Source: Bacillus sp. FJAT-18017
Lineage (GTDB): Bacteria > Bacillota > Bacilli > Bacillales > Cytobacillaceae
NCBI RefSeq assembly: GCF_001278805.1
Contig: NZ_CP012602.1
Coordinates: 661,001-725,000, forward strand
Direction of reading: 5' to 3'
DNA: 64,000 bases
The position numbers were made by a program, and so were the translations under genes. The notes beneath the pieces are model-generated. The model searched no databases. It was given only the letters and a program-made list of their open reading frames with translations, and was not told the origin of the DNA. This document shows positions 24,726 through 33,956 of this stretch, in pieces. Position 1 is the first letter of the stretch, and the number at the start of each line of letters is the position of its first letter.

Positions 24726-25586
24726 ATGCCAAAATCGATTTTGGTAACATTAATCATTATTTTAATAATTCTATTCTTATTGTTAACCATCTTAAAAATT
24801 GGCCGTGTTATGTTTGAAAAGGATGCACAGGAGACTGCAGCATTATTATTTAAAAGTGCTGAAGTAAAGAACATAAAAATAATTCACGAAGAAGACCTCA
24901 AAGGTTTGCCATTTGCCGTCCAAAATTGGTTAAGGAATTCAAAAGTCATAGGAAAACAGCAAATTAAAACAGTCCGCTTAAAACAAGAGGGAAGGATGCG
25001 TATAAAAAAAGACGGCCCTTGGATGCATTCACGAGCCAATCAGTACTTTACTGTTGATAAGCCCGGGTTCGTATGGATTGCCGATGTTAAAATGGCTCCT
25101 TTTGTTAAATTGTCGGGTCTAGACACCTATAAAAACGGTAAGGGTAAGATGGATATTAAGCTACTTTCTATATTCCCTGTCGTGGATTCAGAGGGGCCCG
25201 AAATTAACTCAGGTACCATGATGAGATACCTTGCAGAGCTAATGTGGTTTCCTTCAGCTGCGTTAAGCCCATATATCAAGTGGGATGCAGTTGATAAAAA
25301 CACAGCAAAGGCTACGATGGAATACAAAGGGAGTACCGTTTCCGGAACTTTTTATTTTAACGAAAAGGGAGATGTCCTTCGTTTTCTGGGAAAACGGTAT
25401 AAAGATGTTAATGGAAAATACATCCTAAGTGATTGGGGTGGGGAAAACAAGGAATTTAAAGAGTTTGCAGGAATCCGGATCCCTAGTAAATCAGTTATTA
25501 TTTGGTATGAGGAAGAAAGTGACTTTCAATGGTTTGAATTTGAAATAAAGGATATAGAATTTAACCAGCCGTCATTATATAAGTAA
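24726..25586 (+). CDS. DUF6544-like membrane-anchored protein
   Basis: A 286-residue protein with an N-terminal membrane segment (about 4-26) and an extracytoplasmic beta-rich domain. It carries GLPFAVQNWLRNSKVIG, RIKKDGPWMHSRANQYFT and MRYLAELMWFPSAAL, motifs I associate with the DUF6544/DUF6920 family (moderately sure). No enzymatic role is known. I chose ATG at 24726 because AAGAGGT precedes it at 8 nt; the in-frame ATG at 24708 would include that site. It has its own terminator at 25590. Confidence 0.6.
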   Translation: MPKSILVTLIIILIILFLLLTILKIGRVMFEKDAQETAALLFKSAEVKNIKIIHEEDLKGLPFAVQNWLRNSKVIGKQQIKTVRLKQEGRMRIKKDGPWMHSRANQYFTVDKPGFVWIADVKMAPFVKLSGLDTYKNGKGKMDIKLLSIFPVVDSEGPEINSGTMMRYLAELMWFPSAALSPYIKWDAVDKNTAKATMEYKGSTVSGTFYFNEKGDVLRFLGKRYKDVNGKYILSDWGGENKEFKEFAGIRIPSKSVIIWYEEESDFQWFEFEIKDIEFNQPSLYK

Positions 25587-25589
25587 GTG

Positions 25590-25624
25590 CAATAAGCCCC
25601 CCTTATTCAGTAAGGGGCTTATTC
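25590..25624 (+). terminator. Rho-independent terminator
   Basis: AATAAGCCCCCCTTA / TAAGGGGCTTATT with a TTCAG loop, ending the DUF6544-like gene. Confidence 0.8.
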
Positions 25625-25684
25625 CGTAATAAGGTCTCGTCTATGGGGCCGTTATAAATCTGGAATTACTCTAGGGGGAGTAAT

Positions 25685-26164
25685 ATGTTTGGTCATTTGG
25701 GCTTTTCGTATGTGGGACTAACGTATTTATTAATGCTTTTTATCCCTAATATTATTTGGAGTAAGAATCCACCTTTAGATTACGACCCTTCCTTGGAAAA
25801 CAAGGTACTATTGCTGCTAGAACGTATAGGGCAAATAAGTTGTTCATGCAGTATACTAATTTTTACAGACTATAACTTATCATCATTTTCACCTTGGAGT
25901 ATTTGGCTTATCATATCCTTTTCATTGATGGTCCTTTATGAGTTTTGTTGGATTAGATATTTTAGGAATGAAAATACATTATGGAATTTTTATCGCAGTT
26001 TCTATGGATTTCCTGTACCTCTTGCAAGTCTACCAGTTTTAGCTTTTTTACTATTAGGCATCTATGGTAAAGTCCTATGGCTGATTGTATCTGCTATCGT
26101 TATTGGAATTGGACATATTGGCATACACATTCAACATTATAAAGCATTAAAACCAGTAATATAA
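25685..26164 (+). CDS. Membrane protein of unknown function
   Basis: A 159-residue protein with four to five predicted membrane segments (about 8-25, 50-65, 72-95, 110-125 and 128-148). It carries the motifs NIIWSKNPPLDYDPSLENK and WIRYFRNENTLWNFYRSFYG in the loops, and the last segment is followed by HIGIHIQHYK. ATG has a GGGGGAG site. I have seen similar small Bacillus proteins but cannot give a function. It shares the unit between copies 25 and 26 with the DUF6544-like gene. Confidence 0.5.
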   Translation: MFGHLGFSYVGLTYLLMLFIPNIIWSKNPPLDYDPSLENKVLLLLERIGQISCSCSILIFTDYNLSSFSPWSIWLIISFSLMVLYEFCWIRYFRNENTLWNFYRSFYGFPVPLASLPVLAFLLLGIYGKVLWLIVSAIVIGIGHIGIHIQHYKALKPVI

Positions 26165-26228
26165 TTAAGAAGCCCCTCTCGATTGAAAAGGCTTTAGCTA
26201 TTGAGTTTTTTCTATAGATTTCAGGTAA

Positions 26229-26307
26229 CATGTTCGTCGATCCAGGGAGGATTAAGCGTCTTTTTTGAATTCCTTATTAAACAAAAGGGGCAGGTTAGTT
26301 CAAGAAG
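26229..26307 (+). repeat. Array repeat copy 26
   Basis: CATGTTCGTCGATCC, AGGG loop, AGGATTAAGCGTC, T6, GAATTCCTTATTAAACAAAA, GGGGCAGGTTAGTTC. Confidence 0.88.
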
Positions 26308-26356
26308 GTATAGTAAAATCATCAAACTATAATTGAAAAAAATTCAAATTCCGCAA

Positions 26357-26806
26357 CTAAACCCCAAACTGTTTTAAATGATGGTCAAGATGCTTGTAGA
26401 TCCCTCTACCCCATTGATCAGGAGAAAGTTTTCCGAAAAAAGGATGAGGGTGATTTGAACAAGCCTCTGGTCCATTCTTTTGGAATGCTGTAATTTGTTG
26501 TTTCAATTTTTCTCTTTCTATTTCGAAATCTTTTTTATCTGCTATTAAAATGCTTGGTATAGTAGACATATTGTGTGGTAAAGGCTTGTCGTTATAAAAA
26601 ATGGGTTTTGCGAACCCACCTACTATTAGCCCTAACCAACCTCTTGGAGGCGTAGAATAGCCCATAGGAATCTCTTGGAAGGCTGAGCAATGAGCTAACA
26701 TTTGAGCGACATCCATTTTTCCCCATAATGGCCGTGAAGTTTCACTTAAGTTGTCGAGGCGTTTTAATATTTCTTCTGTATGTAAGGGTTCAAAAATAGT
26801 ATTCAT
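26357..26806 (-). CDS. DUF1569 / DinB-like four-helix protein
   Basis: A 149-residue protein of the DinB/YfiT-type fold. LRLD-type N terminus, then WGKMDVAQMLAHCSAF (about 29-44) with the conserved His near 42, GGFAKPIFYNDKPLPHN, NHPHPFFGKLSPDQWGRGIY and the terminal YKHLDHHLKQFGV. The three histidine positions of the family's metal site are present. The family includes thiol-dependent enzymes and uncharacterised proteins; no reaction can be assigned. It is on the minus strand between + oriented copies 26 and 27. Confidence 0.7.
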   Translation of the reverse strand: MNTIFEPLHTEEILKRLDNLSETSRPLWGKMDVAQMLAHCSAFQEIPMGYSTPPRGWLGLIVGGFAKPIFYNDKPLPHNMSTIPSILIADKKDFEIEREKLKQQITAFQKNGPEACSNHPHPFFGKLSPDQWGRGIYKHLDHHLKQFGV

Positions 26807-26901
26807 TAGAATAACTCCTTTAGTTTTGTTGATTTAAACCAGTATTTGTTGATTTGATGTATATTCTACGTCAACATTATTTTTTCCTTCTTTAGCTAAA
26901 G

Positions 26902-26979
26902 ATGCCGGGGCGTTGATCCATTAAAGGATTAAACCCTTTTTGGTTGAATACTTTAACTAACGTGGCAGGATAGTTTATC
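26902..26979 (+). repeat. Array repeat copy 27
   Basis: GATGCCGGGGCGTTGATCC, ATTAA loop, AGGATTAAACCC, T5, GGTTGAATACTTTAACTAAC, GTGGCAGGATAGTT. Confidence 0.85.
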
Positions 26980-27009
26980 AAAACTAACTATAAAAGGGGG
27001 AATGCGTAT

Positions 27010-27369
27010 ATGGACAATAAACTTATCGAACTTCAAATTAAAATAAATGAATTGGGAATTGATGAATATAGATTTACCGAGTTTGATGGAGATAATTTAA
27101 AACTAATAGGAAGTCCAAATTTGGCATATTATCATAATTTAGAAATCACCTTTAAAGGGGTTTTTCATATAAATTGTCAAATGAATGCCTTTATGTCATC
27201 CAGCACACCTAGATTTGCGACAGATGCTGAAAGAAACAAATATAAAGTTGAATCGCAAATTGGTAACGAAGACTTAATGATTATCTTAGATGACTCTGAT
27301 GGAATCCTACATTACGTTGTTTGTGAGGATTTTGAATTTGACCTTATAAACAATGGATTAGGTAAATAA
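27010..27369 (+). CDS. Protein of unknown function
   Basis: A 119-residue acidic, soluble protein: a helix at the start (LIELQIKINELGIDEYRFTE), several beta strands (NLEITFKGVFHINCQMNAFM) and an acidic end (VVCEDFEFDLINNG). The size and acidity resemble immunity-type proteins, but no family is recognised. ATG follows AAAGGGGGAATGCG. It is a single gene between copies 27 and 28. Confidence 0.5.
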   Translation: MDNKLIELQIKINELGIDEYRFTEFDGDNLKLIGSPNLAYYHNLEITFKGVFHINCQMNAFMSSSTPRFATDAERNKYKVESQIGNEDLMIILDDSDGILHYVVCEDFEFDLINNGLGK

Positions 27370-27370
27370 A

Positions 27371-27520
27371 TTTCCTTATTCAATTAAATGGGCAACACTC
27401 CTGTAATAACTTTGTGAATAAATATACTTAAACTATAGGGTGCGATAATCCAGGAGGATTACCGCCCTTTTTTGTTGAATTCCTTATTGAACAAACGGGG
27501 CAGGTTAGTGGAATAAGCAG
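27371..27520 (+). repeat. Array repeat copy 28 (worn right arm plus a complete repeat)
   Basis: TTCCTTATTCAATTAAATGG, GCAACACTCCTGTAATAACT, TTGTGAATAAATATACTTAA, ACTATAGGGTGCG, ATAATCC, AGGAGGATTACCGCCC, T6, GTTGAATTCCTTATTGAACA, AACGGGGCAGGTTAGTG. Two right arms are separated by only about 60 bp without a gene. Confidence 0.88.
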
Positions 27521-27576
27521 GATTTTGTTATTGGCATAAATAATAATCTTATTTAACAATATATGGAGGTGAGAAA

Positions 27577-27849
27577 ATGAATAAAAAGGGATGGTTATTT
27601 TTAGGAATTGCCGGTTGTCTTGCTTTATGGGCTATTTCCCTGTTTGGAACTGGATACGGATACTTTAATTCACAAGTTGGTGAATGGTTGTATGTAAAGT
27701 TTATGGGCGATATTATAAAAGTTACAACGACCGCAGAGTTGAATAAGTACGCTAGCTTCTATGTAGGATTAAGTATTATCCTAGCATTCTTTGCTTTTTA
27801 CTTTTACCGAATGTTTTTAAAACTTGTTCCAGTAAAAGGTGGAGTTTAA
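27577..27849 (+). CDS. Small membrane protein of unknown function
   Basis: A 90-residue protein with two membrane segments (about 6-24 and 62-80) and an outer loop of about 35 residues rich in Tyr, Gly and Thr. The end KLVPVKGGV is short and basic. ATG has an excellent TGGAGGTGAG site. No family is recognised. It is a single gene between copies 28 and 29. Confidence 0.55.
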   Translation: MNKKGWLFLGIAGCLALWAISLFGTGYGYFNSQVGEWLYVKFMGDIIKVTTTAELNKYASFYVGLSIILAFFAFYFYRMFLKLVPVKGGV

Positions 27850-27862
27850 GTATTTTCCTTCA

Positions 27863-27949
27863 TCTAATAGGTGCTTTGATCCAGAAGGATTAAGGCACCT
27901 TTTTGTTCAATTCCTTATTAAGCAAACGGGGCAGATTAGTTGAATAAAG
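27863..27949 (+). repeat. Array repeat copy 29 (complete)
   Basis: CTAATAGGTGCTTTGATCC, AGA loop, AGGATTAAGGCACC, T5, GTTCAATTCCTTATTAAGCA, AACGGGGCAGATTAGTTG. Confidence 0.9.
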
Positions 27950-28125
27950 TTTGCTCATTTTCCTGTTAATATGCGGTAAAATATGTTTGTAAAGGGAATT
28001 AAATGAAAATGGTGCCTTTTGAAGCACGGACAAATTATTAAGATGAACGGTAGAGCATCTTTCATAAAATAAAGGTTCAGCATTTATTAGGGGTACTTAT
28101 TTCATTTTAAAAAAGGGGTACATAT

Positions 28126-28575
28126 ATGTTTATTAGAAAGTTATTAACCGCTTTTATAGTTTCAAGTATTACTGTCCTCTTGGTTTTTATTTTAGCAGGT
28201 ATATATTATCTCACTTCAATGAATGATCCAGATTTCGGAAACGAAGGAATGTTGTTATGGATTGTTTATTCAATATTACCTTTTATTGTGATTTTCTTTT
28301 ATGGCATACCGTGCTCACTATTAATTGAATGGGTAACGAAAATTAGTAAAACAAACAGGATTCAACCTCTCTCTTTATATATTCTTGAAGGTATTTTATT
28401 CCTTCCAATTTTGTATTTTGTAACTCCAAATTACGCTGATTTTTCTTTATCCAGGTATGTTATGAGTAATATTTTTCTGGTTTTTTTATTTGTATTTGTT
28501 TCGGTTTTATTCTGGTATGTCGACGGTAAATTAATAAAGAAATTAAAGGTAATAAAACTAGATACAAAAATCTAA
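28126..28575 (+). CDS. Membrane protein of unknown function
   Basis: A 149-residue protein with four membrane segments (about 8-30, 43-62, 85-100 and 113-132) and a basic C terminus (KLIKKLKVIKLDTK). ATG has an AAAAAGGGG site. It resembles small UPF-type Bacillus membrane proteins. No function is assignable. Confidence 0.5.
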   Translation: MFIRKLLTAFIVSSITVLLVFILAGIYYLTSMNDPDFGNEGMLLWIVYSILPFIVIFFYGIPCSLLIEWVTKISKTNRIQPLSLYILEGILFLPILYFVTPNYADFSLSRYVMSNIFLVFLFVFVSVLFWYVDGKLIKKLKVIKLDTKI

Positions 28576-28895
28576 TACAAGCTTCAATATGATACATCTT
28601 AAATCAGATGAATAAGCAATGGAGGTTCCGGATACAAGTTCCTTACGTTTAGCTTCTAATTTTTTCATTTGTAGTTTAGTAAATTTATTACTAAAACTTA
28701 TTTCCTCCGCTTATATCTTCCATAAGATTATAAACGGGTTTCGGTGTAGGACCACAAAAAAGCCCGAATGACAGACGTCTTTTTCAAAGTGTCCATTATT
28801 CGGGGTACAGCTCAATAACAGGAATAATTCCTTTGAATTAATAGAAATTATGTCTATAAGAGCATTACTACCTGATATCAGTAAGTTCGAGTTTA
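28576..28895. other. Stretch without a supported gene
   Basis: AT-rich, with stops in all frames. A weak inverted repeat CCCGAAT / ATTCGGG spans 28763-28803 and could end transcription from either side. No array repeat lies here, so the membrane-protein gene and the minus-strand oxidoreductase share one unit. Confidence 0.4.
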
Positions 28896-29777
28896 CTATA
28901 GAATTTGATTCAGGGCACTTTCAAGACTTTCAAAAGAGAATGTGTAACCTTCCTTTTGCAACCGTTCTGGGATAACCCATCGGCTCTTCAATACCAATTC
29001 TGTTTCCGTATTTATGAGCAATGACCCCATTTCCAGTAACCATTTGGGCGAAGGAAGACCCAAGGGGACATTCATGGCATGCCTTAATTCTTTCATCAAC
29101 TGACGATTCGAAACAGGGTTTGGAGAAGAACAATTAAATACACCATCCAAATCTTCCCTTTCGATTAAGAAAAGGATAATTTGAAACAAATCTTCAATAT
29201 GAATCCAACTGAACATTTGGTTTCCATTTCCTTGAATACCCCCAAGACCGAATCTCACTAAATTTCGATAAGGCACCATCACGCCACCATCTTTTCCGAG
29301 AACGATAGCAATGCGCAAGGCGATTTGTCTGGTATGAGGTAAGTTGAAAGAGAAAAAGGTGTTCTCCCAGTTAATTGCGACATCAACAGAAAAACCGGTA
29401 CCAATCTCCCCATTCTCTTCTGTCATAGGAAGGTCTTCTGCGTGGCGATAAATGGTTGCGGTACTCGAATTCATCCATACTCTAGGTGGATTTTTACATG
29501 ATTGTACACATTCTCCTAGGATTGAGGTAGTAAGTACCCTTGATTTCATTATTTCAGTTTTGTTTTTTTCATTATATCGACAATTGACAGATTTTCCAGC
29601 TAGGTTGATAAGTAGCTCCGAACCTTCCAAAGCATCGACAATGGTAAGCCTATCTTCCCATGAAACAGTGTGATTTTGCCTTGATATAATAATTACCTCA
29701 TAACCTAATTGAATGAATCTGTTTTTAAGATACTCCCCAATAAAACCTGTTCCGCCAGCTAATACAATTTTTCTCAT
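28896..29777 (-). CDS. TIGR01777-type NAD(P)-dependent epimerase/oxidoreductase (YfcH/SDR39U1 family)
   Basis: A 293-residue extended SDR protein. It has the dinucleotide-binding motif GGTGFIG (8-14), LLINLAGKSV near 55-64, the conserved MNSSTATIYRH (about 101-111) in place of the classical YxxxK, and VPYRNLVRFGLGGIQGNGNQ in the middle. The C-terminal DUF1731-like part (ESALNQIL) completes the TIGR01777 layout. It is about the usual length (300). The substrate of this family is unknown. ATG has a GGGGGGAA site on the minus strand. Confidence 0.88.
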   Translation of the reverse strand: MRKIVLAGGTGFIGEYLKNRFIQLGYEVIIISRQNHTVSWEDRLTIVDALEGSELLINLAGKSVNCRYNEKNKTEIMKSRVLTTSILGECVQSCKNPPRVWMNSSTATIYRHAEDLPMTEENGEIGTGFSVDVAINWENTFFSFNLPHTRQIALRIAIVLGKDGGVMVPYRNLVRFGLGGIQGNGNQMFSWIHIEDLFQIILFLIEREDLDGVFNCSSPNPVSNRQLMKELRHAMNVPLGLPSPKWLLEMGSLLINTETELVLKSRWVIPERLQKEGYTFSFESLESALNQIL

Positions 29778-30091
29778 AAAATTCCCCCCGTTAGTCCGTA
29801 ATCAGTTCAAGGTAATGGAACTACAATTCTTTTCCCAATCCAATTGTACCTGCTTTTGGCAAATAACACATAACGAAACCGCAAAACACAAGAAATAAAA
29901 TTAAAGTATGAATAAAGCTGTTATTACAGGTCTAAATACCTTCTTAACTGATTTTTGTAAACGTAACCTAACAAGAAATTCTTACTTTACTTTTGAAAGT
30001 GATACTACCTTTTGGTATAAAACCTTACTGTAACAGGGCTTATTGTTTCTTCAAGTAAAACTTAGGGACAAGTCTTTTATATTATTAGATT
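29778..30091. other. Stretch without a supported gene
   Basis: It contains the upstream region of the minus-strand oxidoreductase gene and AT-rich sequence up to repeat copy 30. I see no credible reading frame or RNA. Confidence 0.4.
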
Positions 30092-30177
30092 ACTATTCCT
30101 TATTGAACAAACGGAACAGCATTCCTGATTTATGACTAACTTTGTGAAAATTTACTTAAACTATCGGGTGCGTTGAT
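30092..30177 (+). repeat. Array repeat copy 30 (right arm plus truncated next left arm)
   Basis: CTATTCCTTATTGAACAAAC, GGAACAGCATTCCTGATTTA, TGACTAACTTTGTGAAAATT, TACTTAAACTATCGGGTGCG, TTGATG. The sequence leaves the consensus at exactly the ATCC of the hairpin. Confidence 0.85.
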
Positions 30178-30217
30178 GTACCTGTTCACTTAGAGGGGAA
30201 ATATGGTAGTTAGAAAA

Positions 30218-30592
<375 letters not shown>

Positions 30593-30804
30593 AATATCGC
30601 GGTAGTAAAAACAAGGGGGGAATAAAATAAATGACTTAAGTAACAACCTTTAATCAATGGTTTTTCTTTAGTCTTATTAATCCACAATAAAGAATGTAAA
30701 TTTATGAAAAAATGTAAATTTATAAAAAAATTTCCGAATTTTGTAGAAAACCCAATTAAATTAATGTATATTGTAAAAGGAATTATCTGGATAGGGGGAT
30801 TTGT

Positions 30805-32181
30805 ATGAAGAAGATTATTTTTTCTACAACGTGTTTTTTCTTATTATTTTTAATTAGTGGGAGTAAACTGTATGCTAAGGAAAATTTGGATGTCAAAGTT
30901 AAGAGTGAGACAAGCTCTATAAGATTAACTTGGTCTGATGTTGGTGATTATTATTCTGTTCTAAAGCCTGGTGCAAAAGCTGATGAAGTTTTATGGAGTG
31001 GAAAAGAAAATAGGTATTTGAGTGAGAATTTAGAAAAAAACGTTGCTTATAGATTTACTATTGTAGCTTATGATAATAAAGGAAAAATTATAGAACTTGC
31101 CAAAGTACATACTTTTACGAAAAACACTGATAGTAATGAACTAGAAAATAAATCGATGGAAAACGCGGTAGTTCAGAGTATTATTTACTTTGATAGAGTT
31201 GAACTTTCTTGGGATAAGCTACCTGACGACAATCTCGTTTATGATGTTTATAGGGATGAAGAACTTGTGGGGGAAAATCTAAAAAAAGAATTTATTGACA
31301 CTAAAATTGAACCACAAAAACGTTATGCATATAAGATCATTGGAAAAAAGAAACGAGATACGTCGGAATTAGAAGAGATTAAAAGTAAGGCAAAAAAATA
31401 TAAAATAAAAATTTCCCCAAAAATCGAAAAACAATTAGAAATTAAAAATTATGAGTTTATTCTGAATGTTAAAACACTAAAACCCAATTATAAAGAAAAT
31501 ATTTTGGGCTTTTATAATAATTTCAATAATAAAAAATCTTCTACATTGAGCAAATTTTTAGAGCGGACCGGTTTCAGTAAGACTGCCTATGCTGCTGATG
31601 ACCCTGGTCCTCAATTCCAACCAACATATGCTTTAATAACACACACTTGGATACCGTATGACTTTGTAGTGGCTCCTATTTATCATTATTCGACATTTTT
31701 GGGCGATTCACGAAAAGATCCTAAAATATTTAGCGTAAGATATCGCACGAAAATGGTAACTACGTCTAGTTTTTATGGTGGTCAAAATATCCATGTTAAA
31801 AAAGTAAGAGCAACAGTCTCAGAGACACATGGTCTTACTTATTTTAACCGATGGGTAAGCGATACAGCTTCAAATAGCGGTATGAAAATTAAAAATATCT
31901 TAACATATGATGACATGGTGTCCTATCAGGTCTTCCACGATGTAGCAAATCCATTAGTACCGGGAGCCCCGGGTATTGACTATTATTATTCTGCTATAAT
32001 TGATTCGGCTGGTACTTATATTATTAATGGATACCACGATAATACACCAAGTTTTTCAATCTTTATAGCTGACTACCCTGGACATTTATATGGTCTAGTT
32101 TACCATTCCAAAAGCAATTCACCCGTTGAGTTTGTTCCTGGACTTATGTTTACCACAGATTTTAAGGTATCAGGATACTAA
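30805..32181 (+). CDS. Secreted protein with fibronectin type III-like domains and a DUF3238-like C terminus
   Basis: A 458-residue exported protein: a signal peptide (about 1-24, ending KLYAKE), two FnIII-like beta domains (about 30-105, with TSSIRLTWSDVGDYYSVLKP; and 120-190, with RVELSWDKLPDDNLVYDVYR), a charged linker, and a C-terminal domain from about 265 on. That domain has FQPTYALITHTWIPYDFV, HYSTFLGDSRKDPKIFSVRY and further beta strands, resembling DUF3238 (tentative). It is followed after 39 bp by a CWB2 surface protein, so the two are probably co-transcribed and act at the cell surface. ATG has a GGGGGA site. Confidence 0.6.
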   Translation: MKKIIFSTTCFFLLFLISGSKLYAKENLDVKVKSETSSIRLTWSDVGDYYSVLKPGAKADEVLWSGKENRYLSENLEKNVAYRFTIVAYDNKGKIIELAKVHTFTKNTDSNELENKSMENAVVQSIIYFDRVELSWDKLPDDNLVYDVYRDEELVGENLKKEFIDTKIEPQKRYAYKIIGKKKRDTSELEEIKSKAKKYKIKISPKIEKQLEIKNYEFILNVKTLKPNYKENILGFYNNFNNKKSSTLSKFLERTGFSKTAYAADDPGPQFQPTYALITHTWIPYDFVVAPIYHYSTFLGDSRKDPKIFSVRYRTKMVTTSSFYGGQNIHVKKVRATVSETHGLTYFNRWVSDTASNSGMKIKNILTYDDMVSYQVFHDVANPLVPGAPGIDYYYSAIIDSAGTYIINGYHDNTPSFSIFIADYPGHLYGLVYHSKSNSPVEFVPGLMFTTDFKVSGY

Positions 32182-32220
32182 TTATTAAATTTGCAAATAT
32201 TTAATTAAGGGGGAAAAATT

Positions 32221-33753
32221 TTGAGGAAAATTTTTTATTTTGTTTTGATTGCTATAATCTCTTGTTTGCCTGTAATACATTCTCCATTTTCAGTTAATGC
32301 TGCGTCTACATCGATTGCTTATAAGAGTAAAATTAATGGTCAGAGTTCCCATAAATACATTTTTACAACATCCACTTCAAGTATTGTTACCATAAACAAT
32401 TTGTTAACCAATAATATTGATGTTTATGCTGTTATAGTAGATTCAACTACTGGTGAAAATTACATTTCCGGAGATGCTTTACCAGCAGGAACCTATAATT
32501 TTATAGTATCTAATAATAACAGTTTAGCACTTGACTATAGCTATACATTATCAGGTCCGACATTTTTGACTAACGTTAGTTCAATGCCATCTTTAAATAT
32601 TACTGATCCTGCAGCATATTTTACCAAATTACCCAAAGGTGTATTTGGGATCTCTCTTTCAGGATCAAGTACAGGAGAAAATTATTATTCTAGTACTTAT
32701 TATAATATTAATGGTAGCCAAAATATGGGATTAAGTAATCCCTTTAAAGTTACGATACCAATATCGTTTGGTAGGAACTTTTTAAGTATAAGTACCGGGA
32801 GTTCAAATTATATCAATACTATAAATAAAGAAATTTTAGCTCCGGGATTAAAGAGACTAGGTGGGACAACTGTTTTTGATACGTCTGTTTTGGTAAGTAA
32901 AGAAATTTCAAATTTAAACTATAAATCTAATACAGTAATTATTACAAATGCTGAAAAACATTGGGATGGTATTGCAGCAACTGTTTTGGCTTATGAAAAT
33001 AAAGCACCAATTTTATTTACTCAGAGCGATGCCATTCCTATTGCAATAGAGAATGAAATATACCGTCTAAAGCCAACAAAAGCAATAATAGTAGGAAGTA
33101 CTGCAGTTGTAACTTCAACAGTAGAAAGTAAATTAAAAGCATTAGGAATTGCTGAAGTACAAAGAGTTGGAGGGGCAACTAGGTATGATACTTCAGTAGC
33201 AGTTGCAAAACAAATAGTTGGTCCTGAAAATGACACGGCTATTATTGTTAACGGAGAATCGATTCCTTCTCAAATTAATATAGCCTCAGTGGCTGCACAA
33301 AGTAAAATTCCAGTATTAACGACTACTTCGACTAGTGTACCAACGGTTACTGAAACTTTTATAAAAGAAAATCCAAGCATATTGAATTTTATTGTTATAG
33401 GTAACGAAACAGAAATAGGTACCACAGTAACATCAAAATTAGACCAATACGGAAACGTTAGTAGGATAGATAATCTTAACAGATATGATTTAGGCGTTAA
33501 TATTTCTAATTACTTCTTTGTAGAACCGACTTCCTTTATTATTGCTCGTGGAGACGTATATTCGTCTGGAGTAATTGCTGGTCCCTTGGCTGCATTAAAA
33601 AATTATAAGGTTCTTCTAACACCATACAACAACCTCAATACCGATGTTGAGAATTATCTGATAGCAAACCAGGATTATTTGGAAAACTTTTATATTATGG
33701 GGACTTCAATAACTACTGACGTCACTAATAAACTCGATAGTTTTGTACGTTAA
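32221..33753 (+). CDS. Cell-wall protein with three CWB2 repeats
   Basis: A 510-residue exported protein. The TTG start has an AAGGGGGAA site; the signal peptide covers about 1-28 (ending VNAAS). The N-terminal half (about 30-190) is a beta-rich domain with Ser/Thr/Asn-rich strands. The C-terminal half has three cell-wall-binding repeat 2 modules, each opening with an R-x-G/D-x2-x-(R/F)YDTS-type motif: LKRLGGTTVFDTSVLVSKEI, VQRVGGATRYDTSVAVAKQI and VSRIDNLNRYDLGVNISNYF. CWB2 triplets fix proteins non-covalently to secondary wall polymers. The function of the N-terminal half is unknown. A terminator follows. Confidence 0.85.
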   Translation: MRKIFYFVLIAIISCLPVIHSPFSVNAASTSIAYKSKINGQSSHKYIFTTSTSSIVTINNLLTNNIDVYAVIVDSTTGENYISGDALPAGTYNFIVSNNNSLALDYSYTLSGPTFLTNVSSMPSLNITDPAAYFTKLPKGVFGISLSGSSTGENYYSSTYYNINGSQNMGLSNPFKVTIPISFGRNFLSISTGSSNYINTINKEILAPGLKRLGGTTVFDTSVLVSKEISNLNYKSNTVIITNAEKHWDGIAATVLAYENKAPILFTQSDAIPIAIENEIYRLKPTKAIIVGSTAVVTSTVESKLKALGIAEVQRVGGATRYDTSVAVAKQIVGPENDTAIIVNGESIPSQINIASVAAQSKIPVLTTTSTSVPTVTETFIKENPSILNFIVIGNETEIGTTVTSKLDQYGNVSRIDNLNRYDLGVNISNYFFVEPTSFIIARGDVYSSGVIAGPLAALKNYKVLLTPYNNLNTDVENYLIANQDYLENFYIMGTSITTDVTNKLDSFVR

Positions 33754-33765
33754 AACCAATGGTGT

Positions 33766-33803
33766 AAGGCCTTCATTTCATTATGCAAGGCCTTTAATTT
33801 TTT
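33766..33803 (+). terminator. Rho-independent terminator
   Basis: AAGGCCTT ... AAGGCCTTTAATTTTTTG, a stem of AAGGCCTT (with an alternative internal pairing TTCAT/ATGCAA) followed by T-rich sequence after the CWB2 gene. Confidence 0.7.
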
Positions 33804-33956
33804 GTTTTGTAACCTGGCATTAATCTTTGGGGAATAACAGAGTAATAACAATAGATTGTTTTCTTTCTTGAAAATAGCTAGCTTTAGATAGTTATTTCTG
33901 CAAACAATTTTCTGTAGTAAAATAAATCTAGTATTTATTTATAAAGGAGCAAAAAT

